Of a stretch of DNA of 64,000 nt, positions 8,423-17,071 are shown in pieces. Location of the stretch: contig NZ_SLVF01000008.1 in NCBI RefSeq assembly GCF_004345365.1, positions 1 through 64,000 on the forward strand, given 5' to 3'. Under the pieces are notes generated by a model. It was not told where the DNA came from. It saw only the letters and a list, made by a program, of their open reading frames with translations, and did not search any database. How positions within the stretch are numbered: position 1 is the stretch's first letter; every line of letters starts with the position of its first letter. Made by a program: the position numbers and the translations under genes. This DNA is from Kribbella sp. VKM Ac-2568 (GTDB taxonomy: Bacteria > Actinomycetota > Actinomycetes > Propionibacteriales > Kribbellaceae).

Positions 8423-9487
8423 TCAGCGCTCCTCGGCCAGCAGCGGCAGTAGTTGGTCGCCGGTGCGGATGATCTCTTCTCGGTAGGGGGTGTCGGAGAG
8501 GATGAAGTGGGTGATGCCGAGGTCCTGGTATTTGCGGAGGGACTTGGCGACGTCCTCGGGGGAGCCGACGAGCCAGGTGGTGCCGGCGCCGCCGCCGCCG
8601 TACTTGCCGGGAGCGGTGTAGAGGTTGTCGTCGAGGACGTCGCCGCGTTCGGCCAGGTCGAGGAGTCGCTGCTGGCCGGTCGCGCGGAAGCGTCGTGGGT
8701 CGCGGTGATCGGCGTCCTGTGCCATTTTCTCGACCTTCGCCTCGGCGTCGGTCCAGGCCTGCTCGGTGGTGTCGCGGACTAGCGTGGTGATCCGCAGGCC
8801 GAACTCGAGCGGCTTGTGTTCGCGGCCCAGTTCCGTCTGCAGGCTTTTGAGGCGATCGATGCGCTCGGCGATCCCGTCGAGCGGCTCGCCCCAGAAGAGC
8901 TGGACGTCCGCCTCTGTGGCCGAGACGCGCTCCGCGGCGGCGGACGCGCCACCGAAGTACAGGCGTGGGTGTGGCCGCCCCTCCCGTACTACGGGACGCG
9001 TGGCGACGGTCGAGTCCGTGACGGAGAAGTACTCGCCGGTGAAGGTGACGTCCTCCTCGGTCCAGAGTCGGCGTACTAGCTGGAGGAACTCCTTGGTCCG
9101 CGCGTACCGCTGAGCCTGGTCGCCCTCACTGTCCCCGTACGCCGCGAGGTTGTCCTGCCCCGACACGATGTTGATGAGCAGGCGGCCGCCACCGAACTGG
9201 TCCAGGGTGGTCGACGCTGACGCGAAGTGCGCGGGATGCCAGTACCCGGGCCGGATCGCCACCAGCGGCTGGAAGGTCGTCGTACGGGCCGCGAGCGCGG
9301 TCGCGACCGTCAGGGTGTCGGGACGACCCCAGCCGGTGCCGAGCAGGGCACCACCCCATCCGTGCTGCTCCGTGAGTTGAGCGAGCTCAGTCAGACGCTC
9401 CAGGCTGTTGTGCCCCGGTCCGGTGTCGTCGCCACGATGACCAGGTGCGACCTGGTTCGGGATGTACCAGAGAAACTCGAGACTCAT
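8423..9487 (-). CDS. LLM-class FMNH2-dependent monooxygenase, alkanesulfonate-type
   Basis: 354 aa from the ATG at 9487, which has AGGAG at proper spacing; the longer frame adds eight unlikely residues. SsuD-like features are MSLEFLWYIPNQ at the start, the PLVAIRPGYWHPAHFA segment, GRLLINIVSGQ, and DTPYREEI at the C-terminus. The family uses FMNH2 and O2 to desulfonate alkanesulfonates. No flavin reductase or sulfonate ABC transporter is adjacent. A cysteine dioxygenase homologue and a LysR regulator are close by, which fits an organosulfur-use locus. The substrate is inferred only. Confidence 0.8.
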   Translation of the reverse strand: MSLEFLWYIPNQVAPGHRGDDTGPGHNSLERLTELAQLTEQHGWGGALLGTGWGRPDTLTVATALAARTTTFQPLVAIRPGYWHPAHFASASTTLDQFGGGRLLINIVSGQDNLAAYGDSEGDQAQRYARTKEFLQLVRRLWTEEDVTFTGEYFSVTDSTVATRPVVREGRPHPRLYFGGASAAAERVSATEADVQLFWGEPLDGIAERIDRLKSLQTELGREHKPLEFGLRITTLVRDTTEQAWTDAEAKVEKMAQDADHRDPRRFRATGQQRLLDLAERGDVLDDNLYTAPGKYGGGGAGTTWLVGSPEDVAKSLRKYQDLGITHFILSDTPYREEIIRTGDQLLPLLAEER

Positions 9488-9543
9488 AGGTGCTCCTTCG
9501 GCCCAGGACAACGACCAGCGGAAGCCGTCGTCGCGACTCGAAG

Positions 9544-9572
9544 AAGTCTATTCAAACAAACTTACTAGACTT
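9544..9572. promoter_or_regulatory. AT-rich inverted repeat upstream of the monooxygenase gene
   Basis: AAGTCTA (9544-9550) and TAGACTT (9566-9572) form a perfect 7-bp inverted repeat separated by 15 AT-rich bases. It lies 57 bp before the monooxygenase start in a high-GC background, so it is a likely operator or promoter element. The stop codon of the truncated upstream reductase falls in its right half. Confidence 0.45.
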
Positions 9573-9897
9573 AGCCTGTCTCATTCCTTGGCGCTACGTC
9601 GCCGGCGGCCAGGGTTGAGTTCTCCCAGCCGCCGACGTCGAAGCCGCTGTCTGTCGACAGCACGACCTTCGGTGTCGCGTTCATCCAGGCGGCCAGCTCG
9701 CCGTCCGCGGTAGTCCAGTACCCGGCCATCTCGGGGAGCGACTTGCGGCCGACGATGATGGTGTCCGCGACCGACCTGAGCTCGCCCGTCAGTTTGTCGC
9801 CGAGCTGCGGGTCGTCGGCCATGAAGCCGAGGTCGTTGTCCGGTCCGGCCATGAATCCGTCAACGGTGACATCGCTAAAGATGATCAGTGGTCTCAT
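9571..9897 (-). pseudogene. Truncated dihydrofolate-reductase-like (RibD C-terminal) protein
   Basis: 108 aa from an ATG that overlaps the end of the cysteine dioxygenase homologue. The N-terminal half is typical: MRPLIIFSDVTVDGFMAGPD, DTIIVGRKSLPEM, and the TPKVVLSTDSG and WENSTLAAGD segments. Family members normally run to about 180-200 residues with a glycine-rich nucleotide-binding C-terminus. Here the frame leaves the family pattern after AAGDVA and stops at once, just before the monooxygenase promoter. The second half is absent from the window, so this is most likely a dead gene cut by a deletion. Confidence 0.65.
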
Positions 9898-10441
9898 CTG
9901 CGTCCTCGGATCGTTGTTGGTAGGTGCGTCGAACACTGGTGCCATTGCTGAGGTCCGCGCCGTACACGTGCAGCGTGATCGCGACCGTGTCGCCCGTGTT
10001 GCAGACCCGGTGGATGTCGTCGGGCGGGGCAACGCCACTCACCGAACCGGTCGGCCGCTGCCGCTCGCCGAGCTCGACCAGGTGGTCGCCGTCGATGTCG
10101 TACAGAGTCTCGGTCTCGGCGCCTTGCAGCACCATGAAAGTGCACCACACCAGGTGGTCATGGATTTCGGTGATCTGTCCAGGTCTCCACACCACGGCAG
10201 TCAGTGAGAACGTCGCCTCGGCATGCAAGGTGTGCCTGGTGTAGCTCTCGGGCGATCCGGCCCGTTCCTCCTCGGTGAGGAGATCCGGACTGGGACGCAG
10301 CTCAGTCAGTACTTCGGCCACCTGCTGGGCGATCGTCGCGGCGTCGGCCCGTTGCCGCGCGACCGGCTGGATCCGTTGCACCAGCTCGGCCAGCCCGGTT
10401 CTGCGTGGTGTGTGTGTGGGAGCGTTCATCAATTCGGTCAT
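9875..10441 (-). CDS. Cysteine dioxygenase family protein
   Basis: 188 aa, a cupin-fold thiol dioxygenase. The iron-binding His pair is in EIHDHLVWC (residues 94 and 96) and the third His is in DDIHRV (144). The ITLHVYGADLSNG segment carries the usual C-terminal cupin strand. Members oxidise cysteine or a related thiol to the sulfinate with O2. It diverges from a LysR regulator across 75 bp and reads towards the truncated reductase and the alkanesulfonate-type monooxygenase, suggesting one organosulfur transcription unit. Substrate choice (cysteine or 3-mercaptopropionate) cannot be decided. Confidence 0.82.
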   Translation of the reverse strand: MTELMNAPTHTPRRTGLAELVQRIQPVARQRADAATIAQQVAEVLTELRPSPDLLTEEERAGSPESYTRHTLHAEATFSLTAVVWRPGQITEIHDHLVWCTFMVLQGAETETLYDIDGDHLVELGERQRPTGSVSGVAPPDDIHRVCNTGDTVAITLHVYGADLSNGTSVRRTYQQRSEDADETTDHL

Positions 10442-10516
10442 GCAATCGATGGTGCGCGAGTAGTGTCATGACGTCTAATGCCAATAGGCCAGGACAACCA
10501 TAGGTAATGTTGATCT

Positions 10517-11377
10517 ATGTTGAACCTGACCCACCTCAAGGTGCTGGAGGCGGTCGCCCGGCTTGGATCGGTGACTGCGGCCGCGAAGGAGTTGCACTAC
10601 TCCCAGCCGTCCGTCAGCCACCACCTCGCCCGCCTGGAGGCTGCGACAGGTGCCAGGCTGATTCAACGAGTGGGCCGCGGGATCCGGCTCACGCCTGAAG
10701 GAGAGCTCCTGGCTCAACGAGCCACCGAGATCGTCGGGCGGGTGGACGCGGCATCCAGCGAACTCGCCGCACATCTAGGGCTCCGCGCCGGCCGAGTGAG
10801 AGTCGCAGGCTTCCAGACGGTCCTCAGCAGCATCGTTCCGAAGGCCGCCGCCGAGCTGTCCCGGTCGCACCCTGGAATCGAGCTGAATCTGGTTGACGTC
10901 CACCCGGTCGAGGGCTTGCACCTGCTGCGCACCGGACAGGTCGACATCGCCTTGATCTTCCGCCACGCCGACACTCCGCTCGAGGAGGAGGGCTTCCGCC
11001 TGACCCACCTGCTGGAGGATCCGCTTTACCTCGTCAGTCAGGAACCCGGCCAGCGTCTCGAGGATCACCGCGACTCCACCTGGGTCGGCGGATGCGAGCG
11101 CTGTCGCGCCGCTCTGGTCACCGCCTGCGAGCGCGCCGGCTTCACGCCTCGAATCGCCTACTCCAGCGACGACATGGTCGTCATGCAAGCCCTGGTTGCA
11201 GCCGGAATGGCAGTGACCACGCTCCCCGGGCTCGCCCTCGCAGTGCACCGAGCACCCGGAATTCACGCCACAGAACTCCCCGACAACGCTCGCCAGATCT
11301 ACGCCGTCACCTACGGCGACCCACCGGACCCACCCGCCACCACCGCCCTCATCAACATCCTGAAGTCGACGACGTAG
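10517..11377 (+). CDS. LysR family transcriptional regulator
   Basis: 286 aa. The N-terminal winged HTH spans residues 1-62 (HLKVLEAVARLGSVTAAAKE, then SQPSVSHHLARLE) and is followed by the periplasmic-binding-like effector domain. It is divergent from the cysteine dioxygenase homologue, the standard LysR geometry, so it probably controls that gene. A CATAG-N11-CTATG inverted repeat at 10499-10519 overlaps its own start codon and would allow autoregulation, although short matches of this kind can arise by chance. The 3' end converges on glnA. Confidence 0.87.
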   Translation: MLNLTHLKVLEAVARLGSVTAAAKELHYSQPSVSHHLARLEAATGARLIQRVGRGIRLTPEGELLAQRATEIVGRVDAASSELAAHLGLRAGRVRVAGFQTVLSSIVPKAAAELSRSHPGIELNLVDVHPVEGLHLLRTGQVDIALIFRHADTPLEEEGFRLTHLLEDPLYLVSQEPGQRLEDHRDSTWVGGCERCRAALVTACERAGFTPRIAYSSDDMVVMQALVAAGMAVTTLPGLALAVHRAPGIHATELPDNARQIYAVTYGDPPDPPATTALINILKSTT

Positions 11378-11398
11378 TACCGCAGTACCAACCGGAAA

Positions 11399-11432
11399 CG
11401 GCGGTCGGCACCTGGGAAAGTGCCGACCGCCG
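11399..11432. terminator. Bidirectional terminator between LysR gene and glnA
   Basis: A 13-bp perfect stem (CGGCGGTCGGCAC / GTGCCGACCGCCG) with an 8-nt loop, 22 bp after the LysR stop and 20 bp before the glnA stop. There is no long T-run, as usual in actinobacteria. Confidence 0.75.
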
Positions 11433-11452
11433 CTCCGTCGTACAGGTGAAAC

Positions 11453-12877
11453 TCAGACGTCGTAGTACAGCTCGAACTCGTGGGGGTGGGGGCGGAGCTG
11501 GATCGGGGCGATCTCGTTCTCGCGCTTGAAGTCGATCCAGGTCTCGATCAGGTCGCCCGTGAAGACGTCGCCCTCGAGCAGGAACTCGTGGTCGGCCTCG
11601 AGGGAGTCGATCACGGCCGGCAGCGAGGTCGGAACCTGGTTGACCGACGCGTGCTCCTCCGGGGGCAGCTCGTACAGGTCCTTGTCGATCGGGTCCGCGG
11701 GCTCGATCTTGTTGCGGATACCGTCCAGGCCGGCCAGCAGCTGGGCCGAGAAGGCCAGGTACGGGTTCGACGACGGGTCGGGGCAGCGGAACTCGATGCG
11801 CTTGGCCTTCGGGTTCGAACCCGTGATCGGGATCCGGATGCAGGCCGAACGGTTGCGCTGCGAGTAGACCAGGTTGACCGGCGCCTCGAAGCCCGGCACC
11901 AGGCGGTGGTACGAGTTCACTGTCGGGTTGGTGAAGGCCAGCAGCGACGGGGCGTGCTTCAGGATGCCGCCGATGTACCAGCGGGCGACGTCGGACAGGC
12001 CGCCGTAGCCGGACTCGTCGTAGAACAGCGGGTCGCCGTTGCTCCACAGCGACTGGTGGCAGTGCATGCCCGAGCCGTTGTCACCGAAGATCGGCTTCGG
12101 CATGAAGGTCGCGGTCTTGCCGGCCTCCCAGGCGGTGTTCTTGACGATGTACTTGAACTTCATCAGGTCGTCGGCCGCGGTCAGCAGGGTGTCGAAGCGG
12201 TAGTTGATCTCCGCCTGGCCCGCGGTGCCGACCTCGTGGTGGGCGCGCTCGACGGTCAGGCCGCTGATCTCGAGGTGCTTGGTGATGTCGTTGCGCAGGT
12301 CGGCGAAGTGGTCGACCGGGGGCGCGGGGAAGTAGCCACCCTTGTAGCGGACCTTGTAGCCGCGGTTACCGCCCTCTTCGACCCGGCCGGTGTTCCAGGC
12401 GCCGGCGACGGAGTCGATGTGGTAGTAGCCCTCGTTCTGCTTCGTCTCGAACCGTACGTCGTCGAAGACGTAGAACTCGGCCTCGGGAGCGAAGAACGCG
12501 GTGTCGGCGATGCCGGTCGACTTCAGGTACTCCTGCGCCTTGCGGGCGATGTTGCGCGGGTCGCGCGAGTACGCCTCACCGGTCAGCGGGTCGTGCACGA
12601 AGAAGTTGATGATCAGCGTCTTGTCCCGGCGGAACGGGTCGATGTACGCCGTGGTCGGGTCGGGCAGCAGTGACATGTCCGACTCGTGGATCTGCTGGAA
12701 GCCGCGGATCGACGAACCGTCGAACTGCAGGCCGTCCTCGAAGACCTCGGGACCGAATGACGACACCGGGACGGTGAAGTGCTGCATGATGCCCGGCAGG
12801 TCGCAGAACCGGACATCGATGAACGCGACGCCCTCGTCCTTGACGTAGGCGAGCAGCTCCTCAGCGCTGGAAAACAT
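11453..12877 (-). CDS. glnA: Type I glutamine synthetase
   Basis: 474 aa, the normal length of GSI-beta. It makes glutamine from glutamate, ammonia and ATP as a cytosolic dodecamer. Visible are the beta-grasp N-terminus, the metal/substrate segments EAEFYVFDD, NGSGMHCHQS and NRSACIRIP, and the adenylylation site KDLYELPPEE with Tyr402. Regulation by a GlnE-type adenylyltransferase is therefore expected. Upstream lies a double GlnR box (12928-12965), pointing to nitrogen-dependent transcription. The neighbouring RDD, DUF4191 and lipA genes match the order around the main housekeeping glnA in other actinobacteria. Confidence 0.96.
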   Translation of the reverse strand: MFSSAEELLAYVKDEGVAFIDVRFCDLPGIMQHFTVPVSSFGPEVFEDGLQFDGSSIRGFQQIHESDMSLLPDPTTAYIDPFRRDKTLIINFFVHDPLTGEAYSRDPRNIARKAQEYLKSTGIADTAFFAPEAEFYVFDDVRFETKQNEGYYHIDSVAGAWNTGRVEEGGNRGYKVRYKGGYFPAPPVDHFADLRNDITKHLEISGLTVERAHHEVGTAGQAEINYRFDTLLTAADDLMKFKYIVKNTAWEAGKTATFMPKPIFGDNGSGMHCHQSLWSNGDPLFYDESGYGGLSDVARWYIGGILKHAPSLLAFTNPTVNSYHRLVPGFEAPVNLVYSQRNRSACIRIPITGSNPKAKRIEFRCPDPSSNPYLAFSAQLLAGLDGIRNKIEPADPIDKDLYELPPEEHASVNQVPTSLPAVIDSLEADHEFLLEGDVFTGDLIETWIDFKRENEIAPIQLRPHPHEFELYYDV

Positions 12878-12927
12878 ACATACTCCTCGGGGTGGCTCAG
12901 AGATTGTTCTGAACGTAGGCCCTGCCG

Positions 12928-12965
12928 ATTACTCGGCCGTGACCCCAATGTTTCGCGGATGTTAC
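12928..12965 (-). promoter_or_regulatory. Double GlnR-binding site upstream of glnA
   Basis: Read on the minus strand, the sequence is GTAAC-n6-GAAAC-n6-GTCAC-n6-GTAAT. This is the gTnAc-n6-GaAAc a-site/b-site layout known for actinobacterial GlnR, here in two consecutive boxes with exact 6-bp spacers. It ends 51 bp upstream of the glnA start. Three of the four half sites are canonical or nearly so. Confidence 0.8.
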
Positions 12966-13045
12966 GCCCAGCGTGTCCGCGCTGACCCACTGGTGTGGGC
13001 GGGCAGGGGAGTGAGATCCCGGGCCGCCTCGGTAGCCTCGTCATC

Positions 13046-13513
13046 ATGGCATCATCTGCACAGTCCGGCGCAGGCCCCACCGACGATTTCCGATATCCGG
13101 GCAATCGCCTCGGCCTGCCCGAGGCCGGTCAGGGCTCCGTCGCGGGCTGGGGACGACGCATCGTCGCGCTCTTCGTCGACTGGCTGATCGCCGGCCTGAT
13201 CGCCTCCGCGATCGTCAGCAAACCCCTCTGGGCCGGCGGCAATGACCTGAGTACCGCCCAGTTGGTCACCTTCTTCGCGATGACCGCGATCCTGACCGGC
13301 CTGGGCGGCGCCACCATCGGCCACCGCCTGCTCGGCCTCCGCGTCACCCCCACCAAACAAGGCGGCACCACCGGCTACGCCGCCCAGGTAGGCCTCCTGG
13401 CCGGCGCGATCCGAGCCGCCCTCATCTGCCTGGTCATCCCCGCCGTCATCTACGACCGAGACCGCCGAGGCCTCCACGACAAAGCCGCCAACACCATCGT
13501 CACCCGCCGCTGA
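13046..13513 (+). CDS. RDD family membrane protein
   Basis: 155 aa. After a short polar N-terminus comes an RDD domain: the first membrane segment begins with GWGRRIVALFVDWLIAGLI (Arg plus Asp as in the family), the central GATIGHRLLGLRV follows, and the end is DRDRRGLHDKAANTIV. Three hydrophobic helices are visible. The biochemical role of RDD proteins is poorly defined. Its position divergent from glnA and near DUF4191/lipA is conserved in actinobacteria as I recall it. The ATG at 13046 is chosen because the upstream extension has no family similarity. Confidence 0.85.
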   Translation: MASSAQSGAGPTDDFRYPGNRLGLPEAGQGSVAGWGRRIVALFVDWLIAGLIASAIVSKPLWAGGNDLSTAQLVTFFAMTAILTGLGGATIGHRLLGLRVTPTKQGGTTGYAAQVGLLAGAIRAALICLVIPAVIYDRDRRGLHDKAANTIVTRR

Positions 13514-13592
13514 CCCTCCGTACTCCGCCCGGCCGGGTACGTGTCGAACGTCACCTCAGACGGCGACGGAGGAGCGGCGTGGGCCGGAGTAC

Positions 13593-14867
13593 TCAGCGTT
13601 TGGTGAGGAGGAGTTGGACGTCGTCGAGGTAGCCGGCCCGGAAGCCGGCTTCGGAGTAGGCGAGGTAGAACTCCCACATGCGGCGGAAGGTGGGGTCGAA
13701 GCCGAGGTCGGCGATCTGGGGCCAGCGGTCGATGAAGCGGTCGCGCCAGACGCGGAGGGTGCGGGCGTAGTCGGCGCCGAGGTGGCGGATCACGTGGGCC
13801 TGCAGGCCGGTGTGCTCCGCGGTGACCTGCTCGATCACCTTCACGGACGGGATGAGACCGCCGGGGAAGATGTACTTCTGGACCCAGGTGAAGGTGTTGC
13901 GGGTGGCGAGCATGCGCTCGTGCGGCATCACGATCGCCTGGACGACGGCGACCCCGCCCGGGGCGAGCCGCCGCTCGATCGCGTCGAAGTACACCGGCCA
14001 GTACTTCTCGCCGACCGCCTCGATCATCTCCACGCTCAGTACCGCGTCGAACACGCCGATCTGGTCGCGGTAGTCACGCAGCGCGACCTGGACACGATCG
14101 CTGACCCCCGCGTCAGCGATCCGTCGCTGGGCGAGCAGCGCCTGCTGGGACGCGATGGTGATCGCCGTCACCCACGCACCCCGCTGAGCCGCGCGGATCG
14201 CCAGGCTGGCCCACCCGCACCCGATGTCGAGCACGCGTGATCCTGACCGAACCCCCGCGGCGTCCAGGATCGAGTCGAGCTTGCGGAGCTGGGCCTGTGA
14301 CAGTTCGTCGTACGACGCGGTCGCCAGGTCGGCGGTGACGTCGTCGAAGTAGGCGGCGGAGTACGTCAGCGACGGGTCGAGGAACTCCGAGAACATCGCG
14401 TTGCTCAGGTCGTAGTGGCGGCTGACGTTCTCGCGGGCGCCGGCGCGGTCGTTCTCCTGGTCGCTGGGCAGGCTCCGGGTGACGAGCCAGCGCAGCGACT
14501 GGGCCCACTTCGGCAGCAGGTGGCGGTCCTGGTCGGAGCTGAACCGCTCCGCGAACGGCATCAGCAGATCCGCGAGGTCGGTGCCGGGCTCGGGGTCCCA
14601 GTCACCGGCCAGGTACGCCTCGCCGAACCCGGAGCCGGCGTCCTGCCCGAGCCGGTCGAGGAACGGCCCGGTCCGGTGCACGAGCATCCCCGGACCGCCC
14701 CGGCCGTACTTCCGGTTGTCCATCGTGATGGTGGCAGGCAGATCCCGCGCGATGAAGCGGATCGCGGCGGCCGCCCCGGCCCGGCGTACCGGGTTCGAGC
14801 GCGGCGGCGCCAGCGAGGGCCACGTCTCCACGGCCGGTTCGTGCACCGCGGCGTAAAGATCGGTCAT
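13593..14867 (-). CDS. Cyclopropane-fatty-acyl-phospholipid synthase family methyltransferase
   Basis: 424 aa from the ATG at 14867, which has AGAGGTAG upstream; an ATG at 14888 is also possible. The N-terminal part (to about 130) is the lipid-binding region. The SAM-dependent domain follows, with HYDLSNAMFSEFLDPSLTYS, the SAM loop VLDIGCGWASLAI and the VSVEMIEAVGEKYWP segment typical of Cfa and mycolic-acid methyltransferases. It probably adds a methylene or methyl group to unsaturated phospholipid acyl chains at the membrane. It interrupts the otherwise conserved RDD-DUF4191 adjacency, so it may be a later insertion. Confidence 0.82.
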   Translation of the reverse strand: MTDLYAAVHEPAVETWPSLAPPRSNPVRRAGAAAAIRFIARDLPATITMDNRKYGRGGPGMLVHRTGPFLDRLGQDAGSGFGEAYLAGDWDPEPGTDLADLLMPFAERFSSDQDRHLLPKWAQSLRWLVTRSLPSDQENDRAGARENVSRHYDLSNAMFSEFLDPSLTYSAAYFDDVTADLATASYDELSQAQLRKLDSILDAAGVRSGSRVLDIGCGWASLAIRAAQRGAWVTAITIASQQALLAQRRIADAGVSDRVQVALRDYRDQIGVFDAVLSVEMIEAVGEKYWPVYFDAIERRLAPGGVAVVQAIVMPHERMLATRNTFTWVQKYIFPGGLIPSVKVIEQVTAEHTGLQAHVIRHLGADYARTLRVWRDRFIDRWPQIADLGFDPTFRRMWEFYLAYSEAGFRAGYLDDVQLLLTKR

Positions 14868-14951
14868 CTGTCTACCTCTGGTTTTCATCCGTTCCTGGTC
14901 GCACCCTAAGGCCGGTGAATGACTATCGGGCGCGACACGAGGAGCGGGAGC

Positions 14952-15137
14952 TTCAGCCGGCCCGTTGGCCGAGAACTAGCAGGTTGCCGTCGGGGTCCTC
15001 TGCACGCTTCCGTCTCCCGCGGCGCCGTCGGGCGGGAACTGGTACACCTTCTCCCCGCCGAGCACGTCGGTGTAGAACGGCAGCAGCCGCTCGAGATCAG
15101 CACTCGTCACGATGGGGAAAACGTCGTCGACGGCCAT
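14952..15137 (-). pseudogene. Internally deleted VOC (glyoxalase/bleomycin-resistance) gene
   Basis: An ATG with an AGGAGG-type site starts a typical VOC N-terminus (MAVDDVFPIVTSADLERLLP, then FYTDVLGGEKVY), but after about 45 residues the frame departs from the family pattern. In the +1 phase the last 15 codons read EDPDGNLLVLGQRAG and stop, the normal VOC C-terminus. The middle of the domain (about 60 residues) is missing and the two ends are out of phase, so the gene is dead. Confidence 0.7.
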
Positions 15138-15319
15138 CGGGTTACCTCCTCATTCGTACGGATGCTCTCACCCTTGTCCGACGAACGAGGATTTCCCGGA
15201 TCGACCGGCCCGGCGGACCCGCTGAACGGCACGGAGCGCCAGCCCACGCCGACTCGGAGTACAGGCTCGATCCGACCCGCAGTACGAGAGGCGGGCCGGA
15301 CGGCAGCGCAGCGAAGGGC

Positions 15320-16015
15320 TCAGCGGCCCTTCATGGCCTGACGGGCGCCCTTCATGCTGGTCGGCACCGGGCCCTTCGGCATCGGCACCTGCGGGCGGAC
15401 GGCGTCGAGCGCCTTCAGCCGCTGCAGCAGGTCGGTGATCTCGGACGGCTGCAGGGCGGCCGGGAGCTTCATCACGTGCTTGGTCAGCTTGCGGATGTCG
15501 ATCTCGCCCTCGCCCTGGCCGGCGACGATCTGGATCACCGGCGCGCCGCCCGCGACCCGGGTGTGCTTCTTGCCCTCGGCGGCGAGCAGGTTCTTCACCC
15601 GGCTCGGCTGGCCCTCGCCGACCAGGACGATACCCGGGCGGCCGACCACGCGGTGCACGATGTCGGCGTTCTTGGTGACCGCGACGGCGGGCGTCACGTT
15701 CCAGCCCCGGCGCAGCGTCTGCAGCGCGGAGGCCGCGGCGCCGGCCTGGCCCTCGATCTGGGCGTACGCCGCCTTCTCCACCCGGCGACCGAAGATGATG
15801 GTCGCGCCCAGGAAGCCGAGCGCGACGCCCAGCGGGATCCACACCAGCAGCGGCCCGACGAACAGGCCGAGGGCCACGAACACGACGACGACGCCGAGGA
15901 AGATCCCGGCGAGCACCAGACCGATCCGCGGGTCGGACTTCTTGGTCAGCTGGTACGCCGACCGGATCTGCTTCAGCCGGCTGGTCTTCTCGGCGGGCGC
16001 GTCCTTCTTGGCCAT
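15320..16015 (-). CDS. DUF4191 membrane protein
   Basis: 231 aa. A lysine-rich N-terminus (MAKKDAPAEKTSRLKQIR) precedes two transmembrane helices at about residues 30-75 and then a soluble alpha/beta domain ending in repeated PKGP/MKG basic motifs. This is the architecture of the Rv2219/DUF4191 family, whose function is unknown. It lies 33 bp downstream of lipA on the same strand and is very probably cotranscribed, as in other actinobacteria. No catalytic motif is visible. Confidence 0.85.
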   Translation of the reverse strand: MAKKDAPAEKTSRLKQIRSAYQLTKKSDPRIGLVLAGIFLGVVVVFVALGLFVGPLLVWIPLGVALGFLGATIIFGRRVEKAAYAQIEGQAGAAASALQTLRRGWNVTPAVAVTKNADIVHRVVGRPGIVLVGEGQPSRVKNLLAAEGKKHTRVAGGAPVIQIVAGQGEGEIDIRKLTKHVMKLPAALQPSEITDLLQRLKALDAVRPQVPMPKGPVPTSMKGARQAMKGR

Positions 16016-16048
16016 CTCTACCTTGTCTTCGTCAGGCGGTTCAGTCGG

Positions 16049-17017
16049 TCAGGCGGTCTGGGTGGTCTGTGCCGTGGAAGCCGCCGACGTCATCCGGGAC
16101 TCCACAGCCTGACGGTACAGCCGACCGGCCCGGTACGACGAACGCACCAGCGGTCCGGACATGACTCCGGCGAAGCCGATGTCCTCGGCCTCCTCCTTCA
16201 TCTCGACGAACTCCTCGGGGCGCACCCAGCGCTCGACCGGGTGGTGCCGCACGGACGGACGCAGGTACTGGGTGATCGTGATGATCTCGCAGCCCGCTCC
16301 GTGCAGGTCGCGCAGCGCCTGGCTGACCTCTTCGCGGGTCTCGCCCATCCCGAGGATCAGGTTCGACTTGGTGACCAGGCCGTAGTCGCGGGCCTGGGTG
16401 ATGACGTCCAGCGAACGCTCGTAGCGGAAGCCGGGGCGGATCCGGCGGAAGATCCGCGGCACCGTCTCGACGTTGTGTGCGAACACCTCGGGGCGGGACG
16501 AGAACACCTCGGCCAGCTGCTCGGGGACCGCGTTGAAGTCGGGGGCGAGCATCTCGACGCCGGTGCCCGGGTTCTGCGCGTGGATCTGGCGGATGGTCTC
16601 GGCGTACAGCCAGGCGCCGCCGTCGGCCAGGTCGTCGCGGGCGACGCCGGTGACGGTCGCGTAGCGCAGGCCCATCTTGGTGACGGACTCGGCGACCCGC
16701 CGGGGCTCGTCACGGTCGAGGGCGAGCGGCTTGCCGGTGTCGATCTGGCAGAAGTCGCACCGCCGGGTGCACTGGTCCCCACCGATCAAGAAGGTGGCCT
16801 CGCGGTCTTCCCAGCACTCGAAGATGTTCGGGCAGCCGGCCTCCTGGCACACCGTGTGGAGCTCCTCGGACTTCACCAGCGCTTGAAGCTTCTGGTACTC
16901 CGGGCCCATCTTGGCGCGCGTCTTGATCCACTCGGGTTTGCGCTCGATCGGGGTCTCCGCGTTGCGCACTTCGAGTCTGAGCAGCTTCCGTCCTTCTGGA
17001 ACGATCGTCACGCCCAC
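16049..17017 (-). CDS. lipA: Lipoyl synthase
   Basis: 322 aa radical-SAM enzyme inserting two sulfurs into protein-bound octanoyl groups to make lipoate. The auxiliary cluster motif C57-x4-C62-x5-C68 and the radical-SAM motif CTRRCDFC (83, 87, 90) are intact. GMGETREEV and the C-terminal RSSYRAG (conserved Arg-Ser-Ser) are also present. The start is a GTG at 17017 or the GTG two codons later; no ATG fits. It diverges from a histidine kinase gene and reads into DUF4191. Its clients encoded in this window are the lipoyl domains of the E2 gene; GcvT works with lipoylated GcvH, which is not seen here. Confidence 0.95.
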   Translation of the reverse strand: MGVTIVPEGRKLLRLEVRNAETPIERKPEWIKTRAKMGPEYQKLQALVKSEELHTVCQEAGCPNIFECWEDREATFLIGGDQCTRRCDFCQIDTGKPLALDRDEPRRVAESVTKMGLRYATVTGVARDDLADGGAWLYAETIRQIHAQNPGTGVEMLAPDFNAVPEQLAEVFSSRPEVFAHNVETVPRIFRRIRPGFRYERSLDVITQARDYGLVTKSNLILGMGETREEVSQALRDLHGAGCEIITITQYLRPSVRHHPVERWVRPEEFVEMKEEAEDIGFAGVMSGPLVRSSYRAGRLYRQAVESRMTSAASTAQTTQTA

Positions 17018-17071
17018 CAGAGTACGCGGCGCGCCGGGTGACCCGGCCGCCCACCCGTAGGCTGGTCAACC

